Source of the DNA: Amaranthus tricolor
Lineage: Eukaryota > Streptophyta > Magnoliopsida > Caryophyllales > Amaranthaceae
Length of the DNA stretch: 64,000 nucleotides
Direction of reading: 5' to 3'
NCBI RefSeq assembly: GCF_026212465.1
Contig: NC_080060.1
Coordinates: 15,569,837-15,633,836 of the forward strand
Below the pieces are notes generated by a model. That model worked only from the letters and a program-made list of their open reading frames with translations, was not told where the DNA came from and searched no databases. The stretch's first letter is position 1. Each line of letters opens with the position of its first letter. The position numbers and the translations under genes were made by a program. This document shows, piece by piece, positions 1-11,290 of the stretch.

Positions 1-35
1 AAGAAAATTATGGGAAGTTTTTAGAAGTTCTGAGT

Positions 36-537
36 ATGCTTGAAATAAACATTTCCTTCATAGATGCTATCAAGGAGATGCCTTCTTATGCAAAATTTCT
101 GAAGAAGGTATTATCTAACAAAAGGAAGCTGCCGAAAACAGGCGTAGAATCACTAAGAGGAGATTGCAGCGTTATCTTAGAGTGCACGGTACCGAAAAAA
201 GAAGCTGACCCCGGGAGTTTCACCATTCAAGTCAAATTTGGTGAAGTTTTGGTTAATAAAGCACTTGCTGATTTGGGAGCTAGTGTGAGTATCATGCCGC
301 TATCTTTATGCGGAGATCAAGCCAACAAGGATGTCTTTGCAGCTAGCCGATAGATCAGTAAGGTTTCCAATTGGAGTTGTTGAAGATTTTCCAGTTCAAA
401 TAAAAAAGTTCTATGTCCCTTGTAATTTTTTGATTATGGATATTTTTGAAGATCATGTCATACCTATCATTCTTGGGAGAGATTTTTCAAAGACTGCACG
501 GGTTGTTTTTGATATGTTCAATGGCAAGCTTACATAG
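36..537 (+). pseudogene. gag C-terminus and aspartic protease of Athila-like element
   Basis: Two overlapping reading frames, 36-353 and 331-537, together give a retropepsin domain. The first frame ends in the active-site region ALADLGASVSIMPLSL; the Asp-Leu-Gly-Ala-Ser form is usual in this gypsy group. The second continues with LADRSVRFPIGVVEDFPVQI and ends with IPIILGRDF, the conserved ILGR segment of the flap/C-terminal half. The frame changes near 331-340 by a small indel, and a TAG at 535-537 closes the second frame. The enzyme would cut the Gag-Pol polyprotein in the virus-like particle. The 5' part of gag is outside the window. Confidence 0.8.
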
Positions 538-539
538 AA

Positions 540-1611
540 CATCTTAGGGAGGACGTTGAATTTCACCTTCCATCAATGATGAAAGGACCCGCTAATGAAT
601 CATTGTGCAGAGCAGAAGTGGCAAGGGTTGAGGTTATGCATCCATAGTATGATGACCCTTTGAGGTCAATCTTAGAAGAAGTTGAGGATAGAAGGTGCTC
701 AGAGGTCGCAAGTTCGAGGAAGCTGTTAGATGAACTAGATTTCTATATGGAACCAGCGATGGAGACAGTTTTGGAGGCTTCTATGATAGTTAAATAGGAG
801 AGATCGACGCCTCCTCAGGTAGATCTTAAACCCCTTCCCTTTTTATATGTTTATTTAGGAGAAAATAAAACTCATCCAATAATTGTTAATGCTGAATTAA
901 ATAATACCTAACTTGACCAATTGATTGCATTGATTAGAAACTTCAAGAGTGTCATAGGGTATTCAATGGATGATAACACTCGTATAAGTCCATCTTTTTG
1001 CATGCATAGAATATTTCTTGATGATGATCATGCCACATCTATAGAACCTCAAAGGAGACTAAATCCTTTTATGAAAGATATTGCGAGAAAAGAGGTTTAG
1101 AAATTACTTGACGCCGTCTTAATCTACCCTATCTCTGATAGTAGGTGGGTTAGCCACGTATAGGTAGTGCCCAAAAAGGGTGGCATGACTGTTATAAAAA
1201 ATAATAAGGGTGAGTCAGTATCCACTAGAACAGTTACGGGTTGTAGAATGTGCATAGATTACAGAAAATTGAATAAAAGAACCCGTTAAGATCATTTCCC
1301 TTTATCTTTTATAGATCAGATGTTGGAACGTTTGGCAAACCATTCATATTTTTGCTATTTAGATGGATACTCTGGATTTTTCTAGATCCCTATCCAAGCA
1401 GGTGATCAGGTTAAGACCACTTTTACTTGTCCCTATGGGACCTTTGCATATCGAAGGATTCCCTTCAATCTCTGCAATGCCCTCGCCACGTTTCGACGAT
1501 GCATGATGGCCATTTTCTTTAATTTTATAGAGGATTTTATGAAAGTATATATGGATGATTTTTCTGTGTATGGAATATCTTTCAAAGCATGCTTAAGCAA
1601 CCTCGAAAAAG
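540..1611 (+). pseudogene. Reverse transcriptase of Athila-like element, seven in-frame stops
   Basis: One frame (codon starts divisible by three) reads through a linker and then RT. Visible RT blocks are YPISDSRWVSHV before VVPKKGG, CRMCIDYRKLNKRTR, LDGYSGFF, TFTCPYGTFAYRRIPFNLCN and the catalytic YMDDFSVYG at about 1548-1574. Stops lie at 645, 795, 909, 1098, 1161, 1287 and 1383; most are TAG or TAA where related elements have Gln (before KLL, before VVPKK, before IPIQ). A +1 slip in an A run near 1605 shifts the frame into the one that continues from 1612. The catalytic Asp pair is retained, yet no functional enzyme can be made. Confidence 0.88.
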
Positions 1612-3693
1612 GTGCTCCATAGGTGTAAGGAGACCAACCGCACCCTAAACTGGGAAAAATGCCATTTTATGGTACAACAGGGGGTAGTGTTAGGTCATGT
1701 TATTTCCAACAGGGGCATTGAGGTAGATAAAGCGAAAGTAGAGGTCATAGAGCGTTTACCTCCTCCTTCTAATGTTAAGGGAATAAGGAGTTTCCTTGGT
1801 CACGCTGATTTTTACCGGAGGTTTATCAAGGATTTCTCTAAGATTGCTAGGCCTCTAACAGAGCTCCTCTCCAAAGATGCCTCGTTCCTATTTACTAACA
1901 ATTGCCTTGAAGCTTTTAACAGATTGAAACAGGCTCTTATCTCTGCTCCTATTATCCAACAACCGAATTGGAACATCCCCTTTGAAATCATGTGCGATGC
2001 AAGTAACTATGCTGTAGGGGCTGTTTTGGGTCAAAGGAAGGATGGAAATTTACATGCCATCTATTATGCGAGTAAGACATTGGATCCAACTCAGATGAAT
2101 TATGCAACAACAGAGAAAGAGCTTTTGGCAGTTGTATTTGCCATAGAGAAATTTAGGCGTTACCTGTTAGGTTCAAAGGTGATCGTCCATACTGATCATG
2201 CAACTTTGAGGTACTTGATGGCAAAGAATGATGCTAAGCGTCGCCTGATTCGGTGGATTCTCCTACTGCAAGAGTTTGATTTAGAAGTGAAGGATAAGAA
2301 GGGTGCAGAGAATGTTGTTGCCGACCACTTATCCCGACTGATTCATGATGGTGGAGCAAGTTTGAAAGCTCCAATTGATGATTCATTTCCAAATGAGTGT
2401 CTCTTAGCTGTAAGCATGACAAGTGTTCCATGGTATACTGATTTGGCTAATTATCTAGCAAGTGGAATCATTCCTAATGGATACTCATCTCAGCAGAAAA
2501 AAAAGTTTTTCTGTAATGTCAAGAGACATTTTTGGGAGGACCCGTTCCTGTATAAACTATATGTTGATGGTGTAATTAGAAGGTGTGTTCCACAAGAAGA
2601 AGTACATTCTATTATCTCACATTGTCACGATCTGCCCTACGGAGGACATGCTAGTACCTCCAAGAATTCTGCAAAAATTCTTCATTGTGGTTTTTATTGG
2701 CCTTCTCTGTTTAAGGATACACATGCCTATGTCAAATCCTGCGACAGATGTCAAAGAACAGGGAATATTTCAAGACGAAATGAAATGCAAATCAACAACA
2801 TCTTTGAAATCGAAGTTTTTGATGTATGCGGGGTGGATTTCATGGGACCATTCCCATCCTCCTATGGGAATAGGTATATCTTACTGGCAGTTGATTATGT
2901 GTCAAAATGGGTACAGGCTATTGCATCTCCTACCAATGATGCATGCGTGGTTACCAAGTTCTTCAAGAAACACATTTTTCCGCCATTTGGCACACCGAGG
3001 GTATTGATTAGTGATGAAGGGGAACATTTTTTGGAAAAGAGATTTGAAGGTGTATTAAAGAAATATGGGGTTTATCATAAGATTCGTCTAGGCTATCATC
3101 CGCAAACTAGTGGCCAAGCTGAAATCAGCAACTGAGAGATCAAGAGCATTTTGGAGAAGACGGTTGCAAGGTTAAAAAAATATTGGGCGAACAAGTTGGA
3201 TGACTCTCTTTGGGCCTACAGAACAACATTCAAAACCTCTATTGGAACCACACCATACTAGTTAGTCTATGGAAAGCCATGCCATCTACCAGTAGAGCTT
3301 GAACATATAGCATTTTGGGCAATCAAAGCCCTTAATTATAATCTACTGCGTGCTGGTGAGAAGAGGTTGTTAGATATCAACGAACTTGATGAGATACGCT
3401 TGGATGCATATGAGAGTTCAAGGCTATACAAGGACAAGACCAATCGATGGCATGACAAGGGTCTTATTAGAAGGAGCTTTGAAGTTGAACAATTGGTGTT
3501 CCTATTCAACTCCCGTTTGAGGTTATTTCCAGGGAAATTGAAGTCACGTTGGGGGGGTCCATTCAATATCACGAGGGTATTCCCCTATGGTTCCATTGAG
3601 GTGTTGAATGCGAAAGGGGAAACATTTAAAGTGAATGGTCAACGTGTTGAACACTATCGCACAGGTGAGCCTTTAGCGCGACGGTCAAGCTAA
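1612..3693 (+). pseudogene. RT end, RNase H and integrase of Athila-like pol
   Basis: The frame is open for 507 codons (1612-3135) and continues in the same frame to 3693 across TGA at 3133 and TAG at 3259. Order: the RT thumb ([10 protein letters not shown]), RNase H from about residue 127 ([41 protein letters not shown]), the integrase zinc-binding H-H-C-C segment ([17 protein letters not shown] ... CDRCQR), then the catalytic core with Asp in GVDFMGPFP, Asp in LISDEGEHF and Glu in [10 protein letters not shown]. After the stops come TTPY(stop)LVYGKPCHLP and the C-terminal part ending near SLARRSS-like residues at 3693. The TGA replaces an expected Arg (CGA) and the TAG an expected Gln (CAG). 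It would insert the cDNA into the host genome; here inactive. Confidence 0.9.
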
Positions 3694-4566
3694 CGACCTT
3701 AAACAAGCGCTTGTTGGGAGGCAAACCCAACTCTAGTATGTATTTGTGTTTATTTACGTCTATTTATTGTTTTTGTTTTCATTATGTAACATATTTTATA
3801 TAGCATACTTGTACTAAGTTGATGGATGCAGGATTTGATAGTTAGGTTCATTATATGTATAAAAATGAGAAATCTGCACAATTGATGCTGCAGGGTCGAG
3901 GAAAGGGGTATTTTAAATATAACATTGTACTGCAGGTGGTCTAAATGATTATCAGCTGAAAAAACACTTCGCTCGACCAACCGAGCAAGGTTGGCTCAAG
4001 GTTGGCTTGGGTCGAGCGATGAGCAGACATCATACAATGAAACAAGGGAGTTGCTCGACCTGTCGAGCAGTCCTTCTATAGCTCGCACGACCACTCGAGC
4101 AACTAACCTAATTTTTTCCAGAAGCATCAGCAGCAAAACATAACATAAAAAACGAAACCTGTACTTCGCTCGACAGGTCTAGCGAGATGCAGATTCTGAC
4201 AGAATTCACGTTTAAAATCTGTTTTGCTCGACTAAACCTTCATTTCTCACTCGAGCATATCACTTCCTCCCACTTTCTCTCACTAAAAACTCAAAACCTA
4301 AGCCCTAAAATCCTTCAATTCTTCTACATTTATTCATCAACCAAAAAATTTCACTCTTCAAATTCATCAATTACATCCACATTGCTCCATTCTTATCAAT
4401 ATCCATCCAAATTAGGGTTTGTAGGATTGAGGTAAAAGTTGTTAAATTATTCAAGATTTGAGTTTTTATTTGCTTTCTTCTAATTTATCTTTGCTTTTTA
4501 GTAGAGATTTTGTGTTCTTTGCTTGTTGAATCTTTGTTTTAGGAAATTCATCAACCAAAACAAGCT
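3694..4566 (+). other. Spacer between pol and extra ORF, with TCGA-rich repeats
   Basis: There is no credible gene here. From about 3965 to 4260 the stretch holds repeated GCTCGACC...GAGC palindromic motifs like those in the 3' LTR (7965-8285). The rest is AT-rich leader-like sequence before the ATG at 4567. Confidence 0.6.
3965..4260 (+). repeat. TCGA-rich palindromic repeats, spacer copy
   Basis: At least three imperfect units contain GCTCGACC followed by a few bases and then a GAGC or TCGAGC half (near 3971, 4052 and 4166), with spacing of roughly 80 to 110 bp. The same motif class occurs in the LTR of this element, so it seems to have been copied inside it. Confidence 0.6.
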
Positions 4567-6067
4567 ATGGCACCAAGGAGGCAAAAGAGGGGAGAAAGGA
4601 CTCCATCACCACAAAGAGTTGAACCCGACGAGGACTACCCCCAGCATAATTTTTAGGAATGAAGATCAACGAGATAAGTTTTGAAATCTCAAAGAAAGAC
4701 CTATCATTCCTATTAGGTTTATTTGTGCTAATGTTCTTAGAAACCTAGGATTTTTTTGAGTATGTTATGCATTTCTTTAGAGCAATAGGCATGGGTTTTA
4801 TATTCAATATGCATAGAGAAACATACCCTGAGTTAGTCCTTGAATTTTTGAGTTCCTTGACCATAACACAAGATGACTATGGGGAAACCTCATTTTATTT
4901 AGGATAGATGGAATTGAGCGGCAGCTCACTACGACTGAGCTTGCTGATTTATTGGGTCTGAACGACATGGGGGGAGGATTAGAATATGAACAGCACCCTT
5001 CCCAAATTTAGCCGTAAATATCAGGAGAACACTTGACCAACCTACAAAATTTAGTTCTGAAAAAGGTCCATCATCCTGTTATCAGGATTTGGCTCAAGTT
5101 TATGGCTTTCACCATCATGGCCAAATTTGAGTCTAATAAGGCCAATAGTAACGATATGATTATTTTAGGCTCATTCCTCCGCCCTGAATGGGGTTTTACC
5201 TTTAACTTAGCTAGACTTCTAGTCCACACATTCCGCCATACCATTAATCAACCTAATACTGTTCGAACACCGACACAGTTTGGTGAACTCATCACCCAAA
5301 TTGCTATGCATTTTGGTTGGAGAGGAGAAGAGGTACTACCTAGAGATGCCACCACCATCAACATGACCCACCTAGTTCAATCTAAATGGCTAGAGCTTTC
5401 AAATGGTCAAACATGGTGGAAGCTTCATGACCGACAAATAGGTATCCTTCTTCCCACCCAAGTTCTTCCCAACCGTCCCACATATCTCTTTGGACCAGAA
5501 GGGCGGGTACCTGACCTTCTAGCAGTGGAAAGGCCACCACCACAGGCTTTCCACAACCAGTACCGCCGTCAGAGACGGGGTGGCTCTTCTTCTACACACG
5601 AGGAACGTTACCCCTCACCTATGTTTGAGCAAGGAGGCCCATCCTTTACCTTCGAGTTTGGTGGCAATTCTCATGCAGCACCACCACTCCCACCTTTACC
5701 CCATCATACTGGCCCTAATCCCGTCCTGGCCTGTTTACAGCGCTTACATCTGCGTATGGATGGCTTTGATCAGCGGTTTGACCGGATAAAGGCGCAACAA
5801 AGCCGTATCGACTAATTCATGGTTGATTACCAGCAAAGCCAATATCCGATATATGACCATCATTACCAGCAAGGGCATATCACCCCGGATCATGTGCATC
5901 CATCGTGGTACACACCGCCACTAGGTGACTTTGGTTTATGTTTATGGTTCCAAGGGGGCGCTAGTACATCTTTTGGTCTTGGAGCACAGGAAGAGGGAGA
6001 TAATGATGAGGAAGATAATGATGAGGGAGATGAAGAGGATGAAGAGGGATATAAGAGTGACGACTAG
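4567..6067 (+). pseudogene. Extra ORF downstream of pol (Athila env-like/aORF), broken
   Basis: It starts at ATG 4567 with a basic N-terminus (MAPRRQKRGERTPSPQRV) and is stopped by TAG near 4658. Further frames with internal stops cover 4660-5030. A long open stretch, about 5040-5815, follows, with VRTPTQFGELITQIAMHFGW and later Pro/His-rich sequence. A final frame (5819-6067) ends in a strongly acidic tail of Glu, Asp and Asn. This architecture matches the extra ORF of Athila-type elements, once described as env-like; no transmembrane segment is evident. Its role is not established. Frame changes and stops make it a pseudogene. Confidence 0.65.
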
Positions 6068-7688
6068 AGTCCTCGCACCTTTTTAAAATCGCTTTTGTCG
6101 CATTGAGGACACTGCTCAGTTCGCCTTGGGGGAGGTGTTGTGTTTATGGTCTCCTTAGGTTCTTCTTGTGTATATATGCATGCTTTTATTGATTTTTTTT
6201 TTCTGTTTTATTACTTTGCTAATTTAGCTTTCTATTTTCTTAATTTAATTATGTTTTTGATGCCTTGAATCACATTCATGCACATTTTTGTTCTTCAGTA
6301 GCTATACCTTGATTTCATTTTGGGCTATATTTTTAATCTATGTATGATACCTTGGCAAGTTTAGATTACTTCTTCTAAATTTTTTTATTTGCAATCCTGT
6401 GAACTTGAGGTTTCAAAACAAATAGTTGAACATTGATTTGGTTTGTGGCACCGTCTTTGGGTATTTGTCGACATATTTGGAACCCGTTAGTATTTATTGA
6501 GCCCCTACCATGCATTCACGTAAATTAATGAGATTGTGGATTTGTAGCGTACTAGGCATGACTTAAAGGAGTTGGTTATTATATGGATCTAGTTGCTAGT
6601 TTGGATCGAGCTTATTCTCTTTCTTTCTTACCCTCTTGTTAACCTACATTATACCCCACTTTCTTTCATATCTTATTCGAGCATTCAATTTTCTTTTGTA
6701 TCCCTTCACTTTCACCTTCTTTCACCTTCATCCCTAATTCTTTAGCATACTAGTTTGTTTAGTTGATGGTATGTTGGTTGTTGGTTTATCACACTTGGCT
6801 TGAGTTTTTAACTTGGATTTGTCTTTTTATATTTTCTTGAGGTCACCACTTGCGTATATCATGGTGATATTCTGATTTAGACACAGTTGTATAAATTTAG
6901 TTGGTATTGTACGACTCTAAGAGTCCTTTGATTTTACTTCCCGCTTTTGGTAATGTAGTGTTTGTTTTTATATCATCTTTGTTTTTATATCATCAAAAAA
7001 AAGAAAAAAAAATAAAAAGGAAAAAAAAGAAAAAGAAGACAAAAAAAATTATATAGAAAAATATTAGTAGTTAATAAATGCCAAGTTGTGTGAAACCATG
7101 GGTCATTTTGGTTTGTTCGGGTTAACTAGCTAGTTATGCTACCTCTTTTTGTAAGCCTACCCTTTCTACATTTCATCTTACTCTAACCTTTTCCAGTTCA
7201 CCTCTTTTAGGTCGATCCACCTACTTCTGGTGAAGTCTTAGCCTTTAAGTCCTCGAGTACCGAGGTGCGAAACATTGACACATCTCTATTTAGAGGCTCA
7301 CATCAGTTTGAGCCATAGGATGAGGGAATGAGCGTAACTTTAAACACTTGAGTATGGTTGTTCATCTTAGCTAAAATATCCAAAGGTGAGGTCCACTTAT
7401 ACCCATTGTGATTGGTTTGGGAGTCTTAGACTCAGTATGGTAAGGTCATTGCTTGACAACTTGTTTTGACAATAAATTGTAGAACAAGAACTCACTTTTA
7501 ACTTTTTAGAATTGATAATCATAGCTTGCTAATCTATCATACATCTTCTGAAAAATTGTGGCTTGTGCATTCATGATTATAGTTGTTGTTAGATCATTCA
7601 TATGCATCTATGTTGGATCTCGATCTTTTCTCTTTATGATATTGCAATGCTTGCTTGAGGACAAGCAAAGGTCTGGCTAGGGGGATTT
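6068..7688 (+). other. Long 3' untranslated region of Athila-like element
   Basis: No ORF with family resemblance is present. Near 6108 a GAGGAC...GGGGGAGG motif follows the extra ORF, as in other Athila-type elements. An A-rich purine tract (AAAAAAGAAAAAAAAATAAA type) spans about 6993-7053. A second motif, CTTGAGGACAAGCAAAGG, stands just before the polypurine tract. Confidence 0.6.
7675..7688 (+). other. Polypurine tract of Athila-like element
   Basis: GGCTAGGGGGATTT directly precedes the TGTTAGC start of the LTR. It would prime plus-strand cDNA synthesis. Confidence 0.7.
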
Positions 7689-7964
7689 TGTTAGCTACGT
7701 TTTATCTTTATTTTTTACCCCTATAAGTGCCTTGTTTAGCGTGAGGAATCTACATATTATCGCATTGGTTTATTGGATTTTACGTTTGTTTTGTTACTTT
7801 GGTATTTAATTTCATTTCAGGATCTAAGCATCAACACCGAGCACAAACTAGCCCCTTTGGTTGCATACATTGCTCACCTAAACACCGAAGGCTCAAAGAA
7901 GTGAAACTTCATGAGCCAAACTACAAGAACAAGCCAAAAAGAAGGCAAAGTCGACCTACTCAAC

Positions 7965-8285
7965 CAGAATGGGCTCGAGCCAAGGTAGCTCGAGCAGTCC
8001 AGGAACATTGCTCGAGTCAGAAGCTGAGTATTACATTTCTGAAGTTAGCTCGACCGGTCGAGCAAAGTTGGCTCTGGTGGAGCGAAGTGCTTCAAACTTC
8101 CAAAGCTTCTGATCATCAGCAGTATTCAATTCAGGAATATAGGACATCAGCTCGACTAGTCGAGTAAGATGGCTTGAGTCGAGCGGAGCCAAATTTCAGA
8201 TTCTATCTAATTATTGAAGTTTCTGATGTTGGACCTAATGATGGCTCGACTGGTCGAGGGGGATTCGCTCGAGTCGAGCGAAAGG
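7965..8285 (+). repeat. TCGA-rich palindromic repeats in LTR
   Basis: Four imperfect units of about 40 bp share a core GCTCGACYGGTCGAGC (or CTAG centre), followed by AAGTTGGCTC and a GTCGAGCG half. They lie near 7970, 8047, 8152 and 8245, upstream of the TATA box, so a regulatory role in LTR transcription is conceivable but unproven. Confidence 0.7.
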
Positions 8286-8486
8286 GGTGGCATCAGCTTT
8301 TTCGATCTTTTTAAAGTATCATTCGAGGTTCAATTACATTTTTTTCTTCTAATTTCTGTTGCCAAGACTGCCAGCCACCCTACCCTATCCATTAGGGGTG
8401 GCACCCCCCCTTCCTACAACCTAGGGGTGGTGGAGCAATCATGAAACCACCACCCCTCCCCCCCCTCCCATTTATTTTTTGAAACC

Positions 8487-8495
8487 TATAAATAG
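8487..8495 (+). promoter_or_regulatory. TATA box of Athila-like LTR
   Basis: TATAAATAG lies in the LTR just downstream of a C-rich stretch. The position fits the U3/R promoter of the element; transcription would start about 30 bp further on. Confidence 0.6.
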
Positions 8496-9627
8496 AGAAG
8501 AGGAAGATGGAGCTATCTTCTGAGTTTTCACCTTTCATTTCGAGTAATTTCCATGTATTCTTCATAGCTTTGTTTTCATTTCAATTAAGAATTAGCGTTA
8601 GCATAATTTCCCTTTCAACTCAATTAAGTATTTTCATTTTCCAAATACAATCTTAACTTCATCCTTTATTGTAATATTTTGCAACTTGAAATTCTTCAAC
8701 CATTGATGTACTATTATTGAAGCTTTTGGAAGGTATTACTTTGAATCATCACTTCATCTTCTTCATCCTTAGATTGAACTCAAAAGAGTAACTTCTATCC
8801 TTTCTTATATTGTTATCTTTGATTGTTTTCCTTTGGTTTGATATATTCATCCATGTAGTTCTTCAACTTATATTGCACTTATCTCTTTAGGCTACTCTAG
8901 TTTAGTTTATTCATCTATGATTCTTGGCTTCTTTGCAATCTACAATTTCAATATGAGTATGAGTGAGTAGCTTGTTTTGGCTTAGGCTAGGTATGATCAC
9001 CATGTATGTAGTTTGAATTGCTTTGTTTACCTTTGGCTTGGTTGTGTTGTTTATGGTTTAAGATGGATTTTGCTATCATATTGTAGTGTCATTGAATTGA
9101 GGGCGAGATTTGATTTCTAACGATAGTCAATGCTTAAAAGTTAAGACATCTCCATGAGAATAGGTAGATGCTTTGATTGGAAATGTTGAATGTGTGCTTC
9201 ATGCCTTAGATTATGCTTAGCTCCATGAGAATAGGTAGTTGAGTATGTTTAGGAAGCTTTTGTTGCTCGAGAGAGAACATTAGTACTTATGATACGTTCT
9301 TTCCCATAACAAAATATCCATGACCTTAGGTTAATGTTTAGTGAACACTACTTTGGTGAGAAAGCCTAGCCTATGCCTCTTAGTTTATTAATCATTTTAC
9401 CCTTGCTTTTAGTTCATTGTATCCTTATTTACTTTTATGCTTTATTTTCATTAAGTACTTTAAATTTCTTGTTTTAATTATTTCTATCTCCAAACATCAT
9501 ATTATATGTTTTCGAGCACACTAATCGATCGAGAAATTATTTACTTAACCCTCACTCCTTGTGGATTCGACCCGTACTTGTCGACGTACTACGCTACGCC
9601 GTGCACGTGCGGTATTACTAGTGAAGG

Positions 9628-9935
9628 ACGTAAAGTCCCGATCAGCTTGTATAGACTTAAAAAACCCTAAGTCCAAGGCATTCATCTTTAGAGAATTAGG
9701 GGTTGTTGGACTAAATGAAACCCAAACCCATATAATGTTTCTGCCTCCCTAAACACTAAATCATCATCATCTAAAATGTGTGGCTTAGCATTGTCTTGTT
9801 GAATTTATATTGTCTTTCTTGCTTTTGCTAGCCATTTACTTCTATAGCTTGTAAAATCTTGCGCACAACCAAATCTCTCGTGTGATTCTTAGTGATTGAT
9901 TGTATAGGTTTGGTCTTTGTCTCTCCTGTCTTCCT
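9628..9935 (-). pseudogene. Plant mariner-like transposase fragment
   Basis: On the minus strand, pieces of a DDD-type mariner transposase are readable. They include RDLVVRKILQAIEVNG, then after a frameshift KWLAKARKTI and IQQDNAKPHILDDDD with the second catalytic Asp, then LVFREAETLYGFGFHLVQQP. A second frameshift leads into NALDLGFFKSIQAD. The residue where the third catalytic Asp is expected, in the NSPD-type motif, reads as Lys here. The fragment covers only the C-terminal catalytic half, has at least two frameshifts and one stop, and shows no terminal repeats. It sits directly against the right end of the Athila-like LTR. Confidence 0.8.
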
Positions 9936-10029
9936 GTTCTTTGAGCTCCTCTGAGCTGGTACCTGAGATATAAAAAGAAAGATTTTTAGCTACAATAAAC
10001 CCAAAAAATGTTTCTTTTGCCACCAATCT

Positions 10030-10157
10030 AGGGTCACACCTTAAAACTGCAGCAATTAATTGTTTTTTTTTATAAATTCTTTTTGCTATTTAATGTTGTG
10101 TCTAAGGAAAACCGCAACAAATGACAAGTAGCAAATAAGGTTTTTTCCACTACTATA
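10030..10157. mobile_element. CACTA terminal remnant
   Basis: CTGCAGCAATTAATTG, AACCGCAACAAATGAC and GCAAATAAGGTTTTTTCCAC echo the sub-terminal GCTGCGGTT repeats and the TTTTTTCCACTA end of the CACTA element at 49752-57970. The terminal motif is mutated, and no partner end is visible. Confidence 0.5.
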
Positions 10158-10216
10158 GCCACCAAACTTAAAAGTTTTAGAGGCTACGTTCTCACCGAAT
10201 TCAGGAGGTAACTAAT

Positions 10217-11290
10217 CACTAGTGGAAAAAAATGTATTTGCTGCTCATTATTTTCTGCGGTTTTTGTGTATTAGCAGCAAAAAATAGGAAAATGTATTAG
10301 AAAAAAAATATATACTCTAATTGCTGCGGTTAACCCTTTGACCGCAGCAAATAACCTAGCATCATGCACTAATTGCTCCAGTTTTTGTCCAACCGCAGCA
10401 AATACTTCTTCAAAGTTGATTAATTGCTCCGGTTTTTCCACAACCGCAGCAAATAACTCTTCAAAATTAGATTAATTGCTCCGGTTTTGTTATGAACCGC
10501 AGCAAATGACCGTTGGATAAAAATTTATTTTGTTAAAACCCGCCAGTTTCTTTTTTATTCGCATATCTTCCCAAATACGTTATATAGTTGTTCTTCATTG
10601 AAAAAACACTTCATCTTCATCTTCATCTTCATTTGCTTCGTTCCTCTTCTACATCTTCACAAACGTATAAGATTAAGCATCAAGATCATTTGTGTTCGTT
10701 TCTTGTGTTCATCTTCATTTTCACAAACGCTGTTATTCATTTGCTGTTATTCATCATTCTTGTTGCTGTTCATCTTCAAAAACTTGTTGCTGTTCATCTT
10801 CACAAACTTGTTGCTGTTCTTGTTGCTTTCTGTTCATCTACTGTACATCATCAAACTTGTGTTTTGAAGGAAAATCCTTGCTTCTGTTCTTGTTCATCAT
10901 CAAACTTCGAATTTTCATAAACCTACTTGTTGTTTCTGTTTTGTTGCTGTTCTTGTTGCTTCTGTTCTTGTAAATGTTCTTGTTGCTTCTGTTCATCTAC
11001 TGTACGTGTGATAAATATCTAAAAAAAACCTAAATTAATTACCTTATTTTTATTTTGAACCAACTTCGAATTTTGTTGCTGTTCTTGTTGCTGTTCATCG
11101 AATATAATTATGTTTCTGTTCATCTTCTGTTCTTGTAAAAAATCTTGTTGTTGTTCTTGTTGCTTATTCTTGTTGTAAAAAATCGAATATAATCTTGTTG
11201 TTCTTGTTGTTGTAAATCCTTGCTCCTGTTATTGTTCTTGTTGTTGTCTAAATGCTTAAATTTGCTTCTGTTCTTGTTGTTGTCATATTT
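10217..11290. mobile_element. Truncated CACTA element, one end plus CTTGTTGCTGTT-rich region
   Basis: It starts with CACTAGTGGAAAAAAA and matches, inverted, the right end of the CACTA element F. Shared parts are the TTTGCTGC sub-terminal repeats, the block around 10560-10720 and the long degenerate stretch rich in TTGTTGCTGTTC. No transposase and no second end are present, so it is an end fragment or badly decayed copy. The ORFs at 10588-10973 are low-complexity translations, also seen in F, and are not taken as genes. The right limit is approximate. Confidence 0.75.

Larger units (their letters stand above)
1..9618 (+). mobile_element. Athila-like Ty3/gypsy retrotransposon, 5' part outside window
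   Basis: The order seen is protease, RT, RNase H, integrase, an extra ORF after pol, a long untranslated stretch, a purine tract and one LTR (7689 to about 9618). This order, with an extra ORF downstream of integrase and a 3' region containing the GAGGAC...GGGGGAGG type motif near 6110, is typical of the Athila group. The 5' LTR, primer site and most of gag lie before base 1, so the target duplication cannot be checked. Coding parts carry at least nine in-frame stops and several frameshifts, so the copy is dead. The right end is an estimate: the LTR tail with CGTGCACGTGCGG ends near 9618, where mariner-like sequence starts. Confidence 0.85.
7689..9618 (+). repeat. 3' LTR of Athila-like element
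   Basis: It starts with TGTTAGCTACG after the polypurine tract and runs about 1.9 kb to a tail containing GGATTCGACCC and CGTGCACGTGCGG, a common ending of such LTRs. It contains the TCGA-rich repeats (7965-8285), a C-rich/G-rich stretch around 8390-8470 and a TATA box at 8487. The exact right end is uncertain by some bases because no second LTR is available. Confidence 0.75.

Noticed and set aside
10588..10973. Three overlapping Phe/Cys/Leu-rich ORFs, and 57152-57764 on minus.
   Set aside because: Low-complexity translation of the CACTA repeat region; the frames are not conserved between the two copies.
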